Assembly: GCF_017161425.1 (NCBI RefSeq)
Contig: NZ_CP071057.1
Location: 1,178,001 to 1,242,000, forward strand
Reading direction: 5' to 3'
Length of the DNA stretch: 64,000 nucleotides
Source of the DNA: Marinicauda algicola
GTDB lineage: Bacteria; Pseudomonadota; Alphaproteobacteria; Caulobacterales; Maricaulaceae
Positions 1-8,642 of the stretch are shown in pieces (within the stretch, counting starts at the first letter, position 1; each line of letters opens with the position of its first letter). Below the pieces are notes generated by a model. The model saw nothing but the letters and a program-made list of their open reading frames with translations, was not told the origin of the DNA and did no database searches. The position numbers were made by a program, and so were the translations under genes.

Positions 1-495
1 GCGCTGATCCATGGCGGCCGGGTCATCCCCCGTCAGGCCGAGACGGTCGCAGACGATGTGGTCAACTTCTTCGAGCGCGACAACACCTCGCGGCCGAACG
101 CGCTGATCGAGACACTCTCGATCGAGACCGAGGCCCAGCTACGCAACGCCAGCCAGCTCATCGACCGGCTCGAAATCTATCCCGAGCGCATGCGGGCGAA
201 TCTCGATCGCACGAACGGATGGATCCTTGCCCAGCGGGTCGTCTTCGCGCTCGCCGGGCACATGGGCCGCCCCGAGGCCGAGCATCGCATGCGGGATCTG
301 GCCGATGATGCGCGCCTGAGCGGCGCGAGCCTTGCCGACTCCCTCGCGGCGGATCCGCAGATATCGGCCCTGCTGTCACAGGATGAGCGCGCGCAGCTCC
401 TCGACCCGACGACGTATATCGGGCTGGCGGCCGAGCAGACCGACGCGGTGATCGCCGCGGCGCTGGCCGCGCGTGCCCGGGATCGACTTCCGTGA
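1..495 (+). CDS. Fumarase/aspartase-superfamily lyase, C-terminal part
   Basis: The reading frame is open from the first base, so the start and the catalytic core lie outside the window. The visible 164 residues are the all-helical C-terminal domain of the superfamily. They carry a YPERMRANLDRTNG segment followed by a QRV helix, as in adenylosuccinate lyase and 3-carboxymuconate cycloisomerase. The ending, LLDPTTYIGLAAEQTD, resembles the DPxxYLG(L/S)A ending of the cycloisomerase branch. The substrate cannot be decided without the N-terminal two thirds, including the GSSxMPxKxN loop. Its TGA stop overlaps the GTG start of the next gene (GTGA), so the two are probably translationally coupled. 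Confidence 0.7.
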   Translation, partial: ALIHGGRVIPRQAETVADDVVNFFERDNTSRPNALIETLSIETEAQLRNASQLIDRLEIYPERMRANLDRTNGWILAQRVVFALAGHMGRPEAEHRMRDLADDARLSGASLADSLAADPQISALLSQDERAQLLDPTTYIGLAAEQTDAVIAAALAARARDRLP

Positions 496-1613
496 GACCC
501 GGCGCCATCGCCTTGCTTCTGCTGGCAGGGTGCGCCCTGCCGCCCGCGCCGGCGAGTTGCCTGGACGGCGACGTCCGGCTCACGGCGGACATGCCCGGGG
601 CGCCCGCCTCGCCCTGCACGCGGATATCCGGATCCGAGTTCCGTCTCGATATCCTGCCCGAGGCCGAGCCCATCAATCCGAGCCCTTGGTACGCCTTCGC
701 GATCGACAGCGGAATCCATACCCGCACCCTGGTGACGCTGGACTACGCCGCGGCCGGCCATCGCTACGCGCCCTGGGTGAGCCGGGATGGCGCACGCTGG
801 ACGAGGCTAGAGCCCGCATCCGTCTCGATCGAGGAAGACGGGAGCGCAGCGCGCCTGGACCTCGTCCTCGCCCCCGGCCGCCTCATGGTCGCCGCGCAGC
901 CTCCCTATGGCGGTGACGCGTATCATGCGCTCGAGATGCGCTGGGCGGGCGACTGGCGCACGATCGGGTCGAGCACGCAGGCGCGCCCGGTGCGCGCGCT
1001 CATCGCGCCGCCGGCCGACCCCGAGGCGGGATGGATTCTCATGCTCGGCCGTCAGCATCCGCCGGAAATTCCCGGCGCCTGGGCGTTCGAAGCCTTCGCC
1101 GACGAGATGCTTCGCCGATATGGCGCGGGCGAACTGCGCGCCGGGCTCATCCTCGTTCCGCTGCTGAATCCTGACGGTGTCGCTCATGGCCACTGGCGGC
1201 TGACCGGGGCGGGTGTCGACCTGAACCGGGACTGGGCGGCACGCGCCCAGCCGGAAGTCGCAGCGGTATTCGACCTGCTCAATGCGACGGGTATCGAGCC
1301 GGGCGATCTGGAGCTGGTGGTCGATTTCCACGCCACGCGCTCCGACCGGCTCTACCTGCCCCAGCCCGAAGAGCTGCCGGCCGGACCGAACGCGGCCCTG
1401 GAGGCGTGGCTGGGCGCGATGGCCTCCGCGGGGCTGTTCGAGCGGATCGAGCCCGTGCGCACCGATCCCGCTCTGCGGGTCAGTGCGAAGGCCGTCTTCA
1501 CGGACCTTTGGCAGGCGCCGGCCCTGACCTGGGAGGCCGGCGACGAGACACCCGAGGACGAGGTGCGAGAAAGTGCGCGCAGGGCCGCCGCGCTGTGGAC
1601 CGGATCGGAGTAG
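492..1613 (+). CDS. M14-type zinc carboxypeptidase-like lipoprotein
   Basis: This 373-residue protein begins with a short hydrophobic signal ending in the lipobox LAGC (Cys14), so it is probably a lipoprotein facing the periplasm. The metal site of the M14 carboxypeptidase fold can be read directly: H189-x-x-E192 in GRQHPPE, an NPDG and DLNRDW segment, and H280 in DFHAT. E348 in LTWEAGDE is the candidate catalytic glutamate. The N-terminal ~150 residues form a beta-rich domain, as in bacterial cytosolic-carboxypeptidase-like enzymes. The start is a GTG that overlaps the stop of the upstream lyase. The substrate is unknown; trimming of peptides or peptidoglycan stems is possible. Confidence 0.75.
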   Translation: MRPGAIALLLLAGCALPPAPASCLDGDVRLTADMPGAPASPCTRISGSEFRLDILPEAEPINPSPWYAFAIDSGIHTRTLVTLDYAAAGHRYAPWVSRDGARWTRLEPASVSIEEDGSAARLDLVLAPGRLMVAAQPPYGGDAYHALEMRWAGDWRTIGSSTQARPVRALIAPPADPEAGWILMLGRQHPPEIPGAWAFEAFADEMLRRYGAGELRAGLILVPLLNPDGVAHGHWRLTGAGVDLNRDWAARAQPEVAAVFDLLNATGIEPGDLELVVDFHATRSDRLYLPQPEELPAGPNAALEAWLGAMASAGLFERIEPVRTDPALRVSAKAVFTDLWQAPALTWEAGDETPEDEVRESARRAAALWTGSE

Positions 1614-1865
1614 TTCCGTGTCGGCGCCCGCTCCTCGAACGGCCGCTGACGACGGGCACGCGCGCTCAGGGTAGCATGCCGGCTCCCGAGGGCGGCACGG
1701 CACGCGCCGGAGAGATCGGCCCAGGAGCTTCTGGGCGGATAGCGTTCAGGGTCCCGTTCGAAGTCGACGGGTCAGCACGCAGGGTGATAAGACGAGGACG
1801 AAGCCCGGGGCTTGTGCTCGGGACCGGTTCCTGGCCGCTGAACCGGAATCTTCCAGGAGGGCAGC

Positions 1866-2768
1866 ATGGCGCGACTTCACGGGATAGGCCTTCTGTTTCT
1901 GGCCGCATTGCTATCCGCCATCGTCTCTTGCGATGCGGCGGCCCGGAGCGGGGATGAGCGTGGCACGCCGGATGACGGGATAGTTTTCGCCGACGAGTTC
2001 GACGACGGCCAACTCGACCGGGAGATATGGAACGTCGTGGGACCGTCCTTCTGGGTGAATAACGAGCAGCAGGCCTATATCGACTCCCCCGACACCATAA
2101 GGATTCTGCCTCCGGGCGAGGTCGAGGGCAGTGAGGGCGGCGTGCTGGAACTGCGATCTCGCTATCGGCCGGACTTCCAGACCCCCGACGGCCGCTCGGT
2201 GGATTTCGTATCCGGACGGATCAATACGCGCGGGACGTTCGATTTCACCTACGGCCGCGCGGCGGCACGAATCCGGATGCCCGCGGCCGAAGGCATCTGG
2301 CCGGCCTTCTGGCTGCTCGGCAACGGCACCTGGCCGGATACCGGGGAGATCGACATCATGGAGTATGTCGGCGAATCCGACTGGACCGGCGTCGCCGTCC
2401 ATGGTCCGGGCTATTCGGGCGAGACGCCCCTGGTGAACAAGTATTTCTTCGCCGAAGGCAGCGATGCCACCGACTGGCACGTCTATGGCGTCGAATGGGA
2501 TCGCGACACGATCACCTTCACGATCGACGACCGCACGATCTATCGCGTGACGCGCCCGATGGTCGAATTCTATGGGGAGTGGCGCTTCGACACCCCGAAA
2601 TTCCTCATCCTCAATCTCGCCATCGGCGGTGTCTATCCGTTCAAGACGAACGGTGTCGAACAGCCCTATTACGGCCTGCCGGCAGCGACCGCCGAGCGCA
2701 TCCGCAACGGGGAGATCGCGGTTCAGATCGACTGGGTCCGCGTCACCCGCGGGGACGAGCCCGGCTGA
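1866..2768 (+). CDS. GH16 beta-glucanase (laminarinase-type) lipoprotein
   Basis: This is a glycoside hydrolase of family 16, which cuts beta-1,3 or mixed-linkage glucans with retention. The diagnostic catalytic motif EIDIME spans residues 161-166, with E161 the nucleophile and E166 the acid/base. It is preceded by GIWPAFWLL, the usual substrate-cleft strand. The N-terminus has a hydrophobic segment ending in IVSC (Cys22), a good lipobox, so the enzyme is probably tethered to a membrane facing outward. A strong AGGAGG sits 5 bases before the ATG. About 250 bp of non-coding DNA precede it, so it has its own promoter. It faces the rest of the glucan locus across the zwf scar and probably belongs to it functionally. 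Confidence 0.9.
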   Translation: MARLHGIGLLFLAALLSAIVSCDAAARSGDERGTPDDGIVFADEFDDGQLDREIWNVVGPSFWVNNEQQAYIDSPDTIRILPPGEVEGSEGGVLELRSRYRPDFQTPDGRSVDFVSGRINTRGTFDFTYGRAAARIRMPAAEGIWPAFWLLGNGTWPDTGEIDIMEYVGESDWTGVAVHGPGYSGETPLVNKYFFAEGSDATDWHVYGVEWDRDTITFTIDDRTIYRVTRPMVEFYGEWRFDTPKFLILNLAIGGVYPFKTNGVEQPYYGLPAATAERIRNGEIAVQIDWVRVTRGDEPG

Positions 2769-2781
2769 GACGGGCCGCAGC

Positions 2782-2877
2782 TCACCCCGGGGCACACTCC
2801 CCGCGCTGTCGCGCCAGATCGCCGGTTGCGCCGAAGATGACGATGTCGAAGGGCTGGACGGGGACGAGTTCGGCCAT
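2782..2877 (-). pseudogene. zwf: Truncated glucose-6-phosphate dehydrogenase start (zwf remnant)
   Basis: The ATG overlaps the stop of the SGLT gene (TGATG). The first ~22 codons read as the N-terminus of Zwf, including FDIVIFGATGDLA, which is the NADP-binding GxxGDLA turn of that family. After about codon 23 the similarity stops and the frame runs into nine unrelated residues and a TGA. The other ~460 residues of a normal Zwf are missing. The break lies near 2807-2812, about 40 bp beyond the stop of the convergent GH16 gene. I infer a deletion or rearrangement that removed the rest of a sugar-transporter/Entner-Doudoroff operon. The 31-residue product is unlikely to have a function. Confidence 0.75.
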
Positions 2878-4475
2878 CACCAGAACACTCCGTAGATGAG
2901 GGCGAGGATGGCGATGATCGCGATGCCGGCGACGTTGAAGCCGCCGGTGGTGGCGAAGCGGATGCCGGAGAGGTCGACGGGCCGGTCCTCGCGCGGGGCC
3001 GGAGTGATCAGCGAGACGATCACGCCCAGGGCCAGGCACGCCAGGAAGACGATCCAGATCCGGATCACGAAGGGCAGCTCCAGGCTGCCGTTTCCGGCCA
3101 TCAGCCAGAACACGAAGGACAGCCCGACCGATCCGGCCAGGACGCCGAACGCGCCCGGCGTGTTCATGCGCTTCCAGAAGAAGCCGAGCAGGAAGACCGC
3201 CACCACGCCGGGCGCGATGAAGCCGGTATATTCCTGGATCGTCTGGAAGGCGCTCTCGAACCCGCCGAGGAAGGGCTGGGCGAGCAGCAGGGCGATGAGG
3301 ATCGCGGCAAAGGCCGTGATCCGCCCCACGAGCACGTAGTGGCCCCGCTGCCCGTTCGGGCGCAGGGCCCGGTAGATGTCCATGGTGAAGATGGTCGAGA
3401 TCGAGTTCATCATCGAGGCCAGCGAGGAGACGATGGCCGCGATGAGCGCGGCGAAGACCAGGCCGCGCAGCCCGCCGGGCACCAGCGTCATCAGCACGCC
3501 GTAGGTGGAATCCGGCCGCGCCGCGAGCAGGGCCGGGTCGAGCCGGCCTTCCTGCGCGAGATACAGCGCCGCGATGCCGGGCACGACCACGATGAGCGGG
3601 ATCAGCAGCTTGAGGAAGGCCGCGAAGGCGAGGCCCTTGCGCGCCTCGTCGAGCGACTTCGCGCCGAGCGCGCGCTGGATGATGTACTGGTTGAAGCCCC
3701 AGTAGGAGAAATGCAGCACCCACAGCCCGCCCAGCAGCGTCCAGATGCCCGGCAGGTCGCCGTAGCTGGCATGGTCGCGCGGCAGGATCATCTCGAAATG
3801 GCCGGGCAGCTCGGACAGGAGGATGGCGAAGCCGGCCACCGGCCCGCCCCCGTCCGCGACCAGGGAGAGCGCCACCCAGGTGATCACCGCCCCGCCCACG
3901 ATCAGGATCACGACCTGGATGATGTCGGTCAGCGCCACCGCCTTCAGCCCGCCATAGAGCGAGTAGATCACGGCAAAGGCCGCGAGCGCCGCCATGGCCG
4001 GCCACACCGCGAGCCCGGTCAGCCCGTTGATCGCCAGCGCCCCGAGCCAGAGCACCGCGGTCAGGTTCACCGCGGTGTAGAGCACGATCCAGAACACCGC
4101 CATCACCGACTTGACCCCCGACCCGAACCGCTGGTCGAGGAATTGCGGCATGGTGTAGATCTCGCGCTTCAGGAAGATCGGCAGGAAGAATTTCGCCACG
4201 ACCAGCAGCACGATGGCGGCCTGCCACTCGTAGGCCGCGATCGCCAGGCCCACGACATAGCCCTGACCGGACTGGCCGATGATCTGCTCGGCCGAGATGT
4301 TCGCCGCGATCAGCGAGGCCCCCACCGCCCACCAGGGCAGGGCCCGGCCGGCCAGGAAATAGTCCTGGCTGTCCTTCACGTGGCCCGCCTTCTCACGGCT
4401 CACGAAAAGCGCAAGCGCAACAAGGATCACCGCATACGCCGCAACGATCGCAAGATCGAGAAATTCCAATGCCAT
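2877..4475 (-). CDS. SGLT-type sodium/sugar symporter
   Basis: This 532-residue inner-membrane protein of the solute:sodium symporter family has about 14 hydrophobic helices. It shows family segments such as DYFLAGRALPWW near residue 40, AANISAEQIIGQSG in helix 1-2, YSLYGGLKAVALTD in the middle, and FNQYIIQRALGAKS. It imports a sugar, most likely glucose or a glucan breakdown product, with sodium, which suits a marine cell. The start is the ATG at 4475, preceded by a GGGGAGGG ribosome-binding site. It lies 59 bp downstream of the MFS porter gene, and its stop overlaps the start of the zwf remnant. Confidence 0.88.
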   Translation of the reverse strand: MALEFLDLAIVAAYAVILVALALFVSREKAGHVKDSQDYFLAGRALPWWAVGASLIAANISAEQIIGQSGQGYVVGLAIAAYEWQAAIVLLVVAKFFLPIFLKREIYTMPQFLDQRFGSGVKSVMAVFWIVLYTAVNLTAVLWLGALAINGLTGLAVWPAMAALAAFAVIYSLYGGLKAVALTDIIQVVILIVGGAVITWVALSLVADGGGPVAGFAILLSELPGHFEMILPRDHASYGDLPGIWTLLGGLWVLHFSYWGFNQYIIQRALGAKSLDEARKGLAFAAFLKLLIPLIVVVPGIAALYLAQEGRLDPALLAARPDSTYGVLMTLVPGGLRGLVFAALIAAIVSSLASMMNSISTIFTMDIYRALRPNGQRGHYVLVGRITAFAAILIALLLAQPFLGGFESAFQTIQEYTGFIAPGVVAVFLLGFFWKRMNTPGAFGVLAGSVGLSFVFWLMAGNGSLELPFVIRIWIVFLACLALGVIVSLITPAPREDRPVDLSGIRFATTGGFNVAGIAIIAILALIYGVFW

Positions 4476-4534
4476 GATACTTGACCCTCCCCAGGATCGG
4501 TTTGCCGCGGCCGCGCCGCGGACCGTTTCTTTGT

Positions 4535-6112
4535 TCAGCCCGATGCCTCGAGCGGCCGGCCGCGCGTTTCCGGCAGGAACGCGGCCACTGCGATGAAGAA
4601 GAAGACCGCGATGATTCCGTAGATCGCGAAGGTCGCCGCCGCCCCGAACTGGGCGAGTTCGGCGGGAAACAGAAGCTGCACGAGGAAGCTCACGAGCCCG
4701 TTGACGAAGGCGACCAGGGCGATCGCGGTCCCGCGCACGGCGTTGGGAAATATCTCCGACAGGAAAATCCAGGTCACCGGGCCGAGCGAGATCGCGAAGC
4801 TGGCGACGAAGAGAAGGATGCCGAGCAGGATCAGCCCGGCATTCATCGTGATCGCCAGGCGCAGGATTTCGCTCTGGTGCGCCCGGTAGGCATCCGCGCC
4901 GATCGCATCGAGAAGCGCGGCCTTGAATCTCACGTCCGAGATGAAGGTCGCATTGTACACCGCGCTGAAGTCGAGGCTGCGGATCGCCTCGCTCGCGCCC
5001 GCGACCGCTTCGGGGGTCAACGCATATCGGGCCTCGGAGAATGCGTAGGCCACCAGAAGCGTGGACACCGTCACCCCTCCGAGGCCGGCCAGAAGCAGCG
5101 GCTTGCGCCCGACCCGGTCGACCAGGACCATCGCGGCAACGGTGAAGACGACATTGGTCACGCCGATCAGAGCCGCCTGGAACAGGGCCGCATCGGTCCC
5201 GACGCCGGTCTGCTCGAACACGATCGGCGCGTAGAAGTAGATCGCATTCACGCCCGTGATCTGCTGCGCGCACCCGACGATCAGGCCGAGTCCGAGGGCG
5301 ATGCGAACGGGTCGACTGAACAGGATGTCCAGCTGCGCGCCTCGGGGCGGCGCACCGGGGTGCCCGCCGATCCGGGCCAGGATCGCTTCGGCGCGCTCGC
5401 GCACGTGCAGGCGCAGGAGAACCTCGCGCGCCTCCTCGACGCGCCCGTTCAGGACCAGCCAGCGCGGGCTCTCGGGGGTGAACGCGAAGAGCGCGATCAG
5501 CCAGCTGACGGCAGGCAGGAGCTCCGCGCCGAGCATCCAGCGCCAGGTTTCCTCGTCGAGGCGGATCGCATGAACCCATCCGAGGTCGGTCTGCCCGAGT
5601 GCGGTGAGGCCCAGATTGCAGAAATAGGCCGAAGACAGACCCAGCACGATGGCGAGCTGGTTCATCGCCACGATACGCCCGCGAATGGCGGAGGGCGATA
5701 TCTCGGCGAGATACACGGGCGCGAGCACGAGCGAGGAGAAGGCGAGCCCCCCCACGGCCCGTGCGAAGACGAGCCCGTGAAATCCCGAGGCGAAGGCGGA
5801 CAGGATCGAGGAGATCACGTAGAGCACCGCGACCACACGCAGCATGGTGCGCCGGCCCAGCCGGTCGGAGAAGTATCCGGCGGCGAGGCTCGCGAACATG
5901 GCGCTGAGCGTGGGCGCGCTGACGACCCAGCCGACCTGCCATTCGGAGAGCGCGAACTGCGCCGCCACCGCGCCCGACACTCCGGAAATGACCACCGCGT
6001 CATACCCGAAGACGAAGCCGCCCAGCGAGACGATGGCGCCGAGGCGAAGGGCCGCGGCAGCGTCCGCCGACGCGCCCCCGCCCCTGCCCGATTTCGCCCC
6101 CGCGCTCGCCAA
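4535..6112 (-). CDS. MFS sugar porter (glucose/xylose type)
   Basis: This 525-residue major-facilitator protein of the sugar porter family has 12 predicted helices. It has the family signatures: GYFSDRLGRR between helices 2 and 3, PESPRWL before the central loop, DRVGRKPLLL in the second half, and LPETRGRPLE at the C-terminus. QQITGVNAIYFYAP in helix 7 is typical of hexose-binding members. It probably acts by proton symport. The only plausible start is the TTG at 6112, two bases after the stop of the GH3 gene, so it depends on upstream translation. Having a second permease beside SGLT gives the cell two energy couplings for the same sugars. Confidence 0.87.
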   Translation of the reverse strand: MASAGAKSGRGGGASADAAAALRLGAIVSLGGFVFGYDAVVISGVSGAVAAQFALSEWQVGWVVSAPTLSAMFASLAAGYFSDRLGRRTMLRVVAVLYVISSILSAFASGFHGLVFARAVGGLAFSSLVLAPVYLAEISPSAIRGRIVAMNQLAIVLGLSSAYFCNLGLTALGQTDLGWVHAIRLDEETWRWMLGAELLPAVSWLIALFAFTPESPRWLVLNGRVEEAREVLLRLHVRERAEAILARIGGHPGAPPRGAQLDILFSRPVRIALGLGLIVGCAQQITGVNAIYFYAPIVFEQTGVGTDAALFQAALIGVTNVVFTVAAMVLVDRVGRKPLLLAGLGGVTVSTLLVAYAFSEARYALTPEAVAGASEAIRSLDFSAVYNATFISDVRFKAALLDAIGADAYRAHQSEILRLAITMNAGLILLGILLFVASFAISLGPVTWIFLSEIFPNAVRGTAIALVAFVNGLVSFLVQLLFPAELAQFGAAATFAIYGIIAVFFFIAVAAFLPETRGRPLEASG

Positions 6113-6114
6113 GA

Positions 6115-8625
6115 TCAGAACTCACACCCCGCCGCGATGTCCGGCACGACGATCCGCGCATCGGCGAGCGTCAGCGTCAAGCCGGCCGCGGACTCGATCG
6201 CGAAGCCGCCCTCGAAGGAGTCGAGGCCTTCCGGACTATCGGCAAAGCAGGAGAGATCCATCCGCGCCGTGCGCCAGCCCTTGCCGGCAGCGATGTCGAC
6301 GCCCTGGGAAATGTCGATTCCAGGCGTGCAGCCCGCCTCGCACAGCAGGCTCAGGCTGACCGGCCCGTCCGGTGCGGCATCCACCGCGTAAACGAGTTCC
6401 AGCGCACGGTCGGCAGGATGCGCGAGCGCGGGGGCACCGTCCTCCGGCTCCAGGCGGACCGAACCGGAACCGTTCCAGACGAACCGGCGCGTGTCCTCCT
6501 GGGCGAACCGGTCGGCGGCGATCGCCTGAAGCCTCCCGCCCAGCAGCGATGCGCGCGGCCCCGTCGCGGCAACGCGCTCGCCTTCAGGTCCTTCCAGGAT
6601 CAAGGCGAAGCCGGCAGCGGCCCGGCCGGAACCGACGAGATCGACGCCTGCGCCGGCGTCCTCGCTCACCGCGGCGCTCTCGTCGAGCACGCCCAGGTGC
6701 GGCGGCGGGGTGCGGTAGTCTCCACCGAAGCCGTAGGCGAACAGCGGCGCGTAGTCCGGGTCTCCGACATTGAGCGGGGTCTGGTCCGGCCGCGCCGGCC
6801 ATGAAAAGGACAGCCGTCCCGTGAAATCATGCCGCGGCTGGCCCGCTTCGTCGCCGATGAGCACGTCGGCAACGCCGCCGCCTTCGGTCCCGGGAAGCCA
6901 GGCCGCCACGAACGCGTCCGCGGCGTTCAGTTCCGGATTGACCCACATCGGCCGGCCGGACAGGAACACGGCGACCACCGGAATGCCGTCGGCGCGCAGC
7001 CGGCGCATGATGTCGAGCGCCGGACCGGAGTCGAAATCGAGATGGCTCACATCGCCCTGGAACTCGGCATAGGGCATTTCCCCGAAGACCACGATGGCGG
7101 CATCGGGACGGGTCTGGTAGGAGCCGTCCGGGCTGAAGACCGCCTCGCCTCCGAACTGCTCGAGCGCTTCCCGGAAGCCGCCCAGCAGCGACTGCCCGTT
7201 CGGGAACACCGAGTTGTCGTTGCCCTCTCCCTGCCAGTTCAGGGTCCAGCCGCCGGTCTGCTGGCCGATATTGTCGGCCGCCTCGCCGGCGACGAGAACC
7301 CGGCTCGCCCCGGACAGGGGCAGGACGCCTCCCTCGTTCTTGAGAAGGACGAGGGACTGGCGCACCGCGGCACGCGCGACCTCACGATGCGCGGGCGAGC
7401 CAAGCCGCTCGAACTCGCCGGCATAGGCGCGCTGCGAGGGCCGCGGGGCATCGAGCAGCCCGGCGCGGATCTTGACCCGCAAGATGCGCGCGACCGCCTC
7501 GTCGAGCCGCTCCATGGAGATCTCCCCCGAACGCACCTGGGAGAGCATGTTGGCGTGCAGGTCGCGCCAGCTGTCGGGCGCCATGAAGAGGTCGATGCCC
7601 GCATTGAAGGCCTGGGCGCAGGAAACCGGGGTGCAGCCCTGGACCTGGCCGTGCCCGTTCCAGTCGCCCACGACGAAGCCTTCAAAACCAAGCCGTCCGA
7701 CGAGGATATCGGTCAACAGGCCGCGATGGCCGTGCACCTTCTCGCCCCGCCAGGAATTGAAGCTGGCCATGATCGAGAGGGCGCCCGCCTCGATGGCCGG
7801 CGGATAGCCGGCGCCGTGGATCGAGGCGAGTTCGGCTTCGCTGTCCCGGTTGTCGCCCTGGTCGACGCCCCGCTCGGTCCCGCCGTCGCCGATGAAGTGC
7901 TTGGCGGTCGCGAGCACGTGCGCTTCGCCGAGAAATTCGGGGCTGCCGTGAACGCCCTGCAGCCCCTCGATCATGGCGGGGGCGTAGCGGGCCACGAGCT
8001 CGGAATTCTCGGAATAGCTCTCGTAGGTCCGGCCCCAGCGGTCGTCGCGCACGACCGCCAGCGTCGGCGCAAAGGTCCAGTCCTGTCCCGTGACCCGGAC
8101 CTCGAGCGCCGTGACCTCTCCGATGCGGCGGATGAGATCGGGGTCGTTTGCCGCGCCCAGCCCGATATTGTGCGGGAAGATCGTGGCGCCCAGAACATTG
8201 TTGTGCCCGTGCACCGCGTCGGTCCCCCAGATCACGGGAATGGCGAGGCGGCCTCCGCGGGTGTCGGTGGAGGCTTCGTGGAAGGCATCGGCAAGCGCGA
8301 GCCAGGCCTGCGGCGGAGCGTAGTTGTCGCCTCCGGGCGCGGAGTTGCCGCCATTCAGGATCGAGCCCAGATGGAATTCGCGCACCTCCTCGGGAGTGAC
8401 CGAGCCGATATCGGCCTGGATGACCTGGCCCACCTTTTCCTCGATCGTCATGCGCGAGAGCAGGTCGGCGACGCGCTCCTCCAGCGCCGCATCGGCCTGG
8501 AATGGCGCCGACGTCTGCGGCCACACCGAGGGCTCGATGGAGGCGCTGCCGCCTTCGGGATTCGGCGCACAGTTCGAAAGGGCGATCGCCAGGCCGGCAA
8601 GAACGGATGCGAGATAGCGCTTCAT
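6115..8625 (-). CDS. GH3 beta-glucosidase with C-terminal carbohydrate-binding domain
   Basis: This is an 836-residue exported family 3 glycoside hydrolase that would release glucose from beta-glucan oligosaccharides. The (alpha/beta)8 domain contains IWGTDAVHGHNNV, KHFIGDGGTERG and the nucleophile Asp321 in GFVVGDWNGHG. The sandwich domain contains VLLKNEGGVLPL, and the last ~160 residues form an extra galactose-binding-like domain, as in ExoP-type glucan exohydrolases. The start is set at the ATG with AGGA 6 bases upstream. An ATG 21 bases earlier overlaps the upstream GH16 stop (ATGA) and is an alternative. The hydrophobic signal ends LSNC, a poor lipobox, so a periplasmic enzyme is equally possible. 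Confidence 0.92.
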   Translation of the reverse strand: MKRYLASVLAGLAIALSNCAPNPEGGSASIEPSVWPQTSAPFQADAALEERVADLLSRMTIEEKVGQVIQADIGSVTPEEVREFHLGSILNGGNSAPGGDNYAPPQAWLALADAFHEASTDTRGGRLAIPVIWGTDAVHGHNNVLGATIFPHNIGLGAANDPDLIRRIGEVTALEVRVTGQDWTFAPTLAVVRDDRWGRTYESYSENSELVARYAPAMIEGLQGVHGSPEFLGEAHVLATAKHFIGDGGTERGVDQGDNRDSEAELASIHGAGYPPAIEAGALSIMASFNSWRGEKVHGHRGLLTDILVGRLGFEGFVVGDWNGHGQVQGCTPVSCAQAFNAGIDLFMAPDSWRDLHANMLSQVRSGEISMERLDEAVARILRVKIRAGLLDAPRPSQRAYAGEFERLGSPAHREVARAAVRQSLVLLKNEGGVLPLSGASRVLVAGEAADNIGQQTGGWTLNWQGEGNDNSVFPNGQSLLGGFREALEQFGGEAVFSPDGSYQTRPDAAIVVFGEMPYAEFQGDVSHLDFDSGPALDIMRRLRADGIPVVAVFLSGRPMWVNPELNAADAFVAAWLPGTEGGGVADVLIGDEAGQPRHDFTGRLSFSWPARPDQTPLNVGDPDYAPLFAYGFGGDYRTPPPHLGVLDESAAVSEDAGAGVDLVGSGRAAAGFALILEGPEGERVAATGPRASLLGGRLQAIAADRFAQEDTRRFVWNGSGSVRLEPEDGAPALAHPADRALELVYAVDAAPDGPVSLSLLCEAGCTPGIDISQGVDIAAGKGWRTARMDLSCFADSPEGLDSFEGGFAIESAAGLTLTLADARIVVPDIAAGCEF

Positions 8626-8642
8626 CGAATATCCTGTCGTTG

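Noticed and set aside
4475-5942. N-terminal extension of the SGLT gene by 489 codons
   Set aside because: It is the shadow of the MFS gene. The true start at 4475 has a strong ribosome-binding site and opens at the first membrane helix.
4481-6391. Plus-strand open frame of 636 codons across the MFS porter
   Set aside because: It has no hydrophobic helices or motifs, while the minus strand encodes a 12-helix porter with all sugar-porter signatures.
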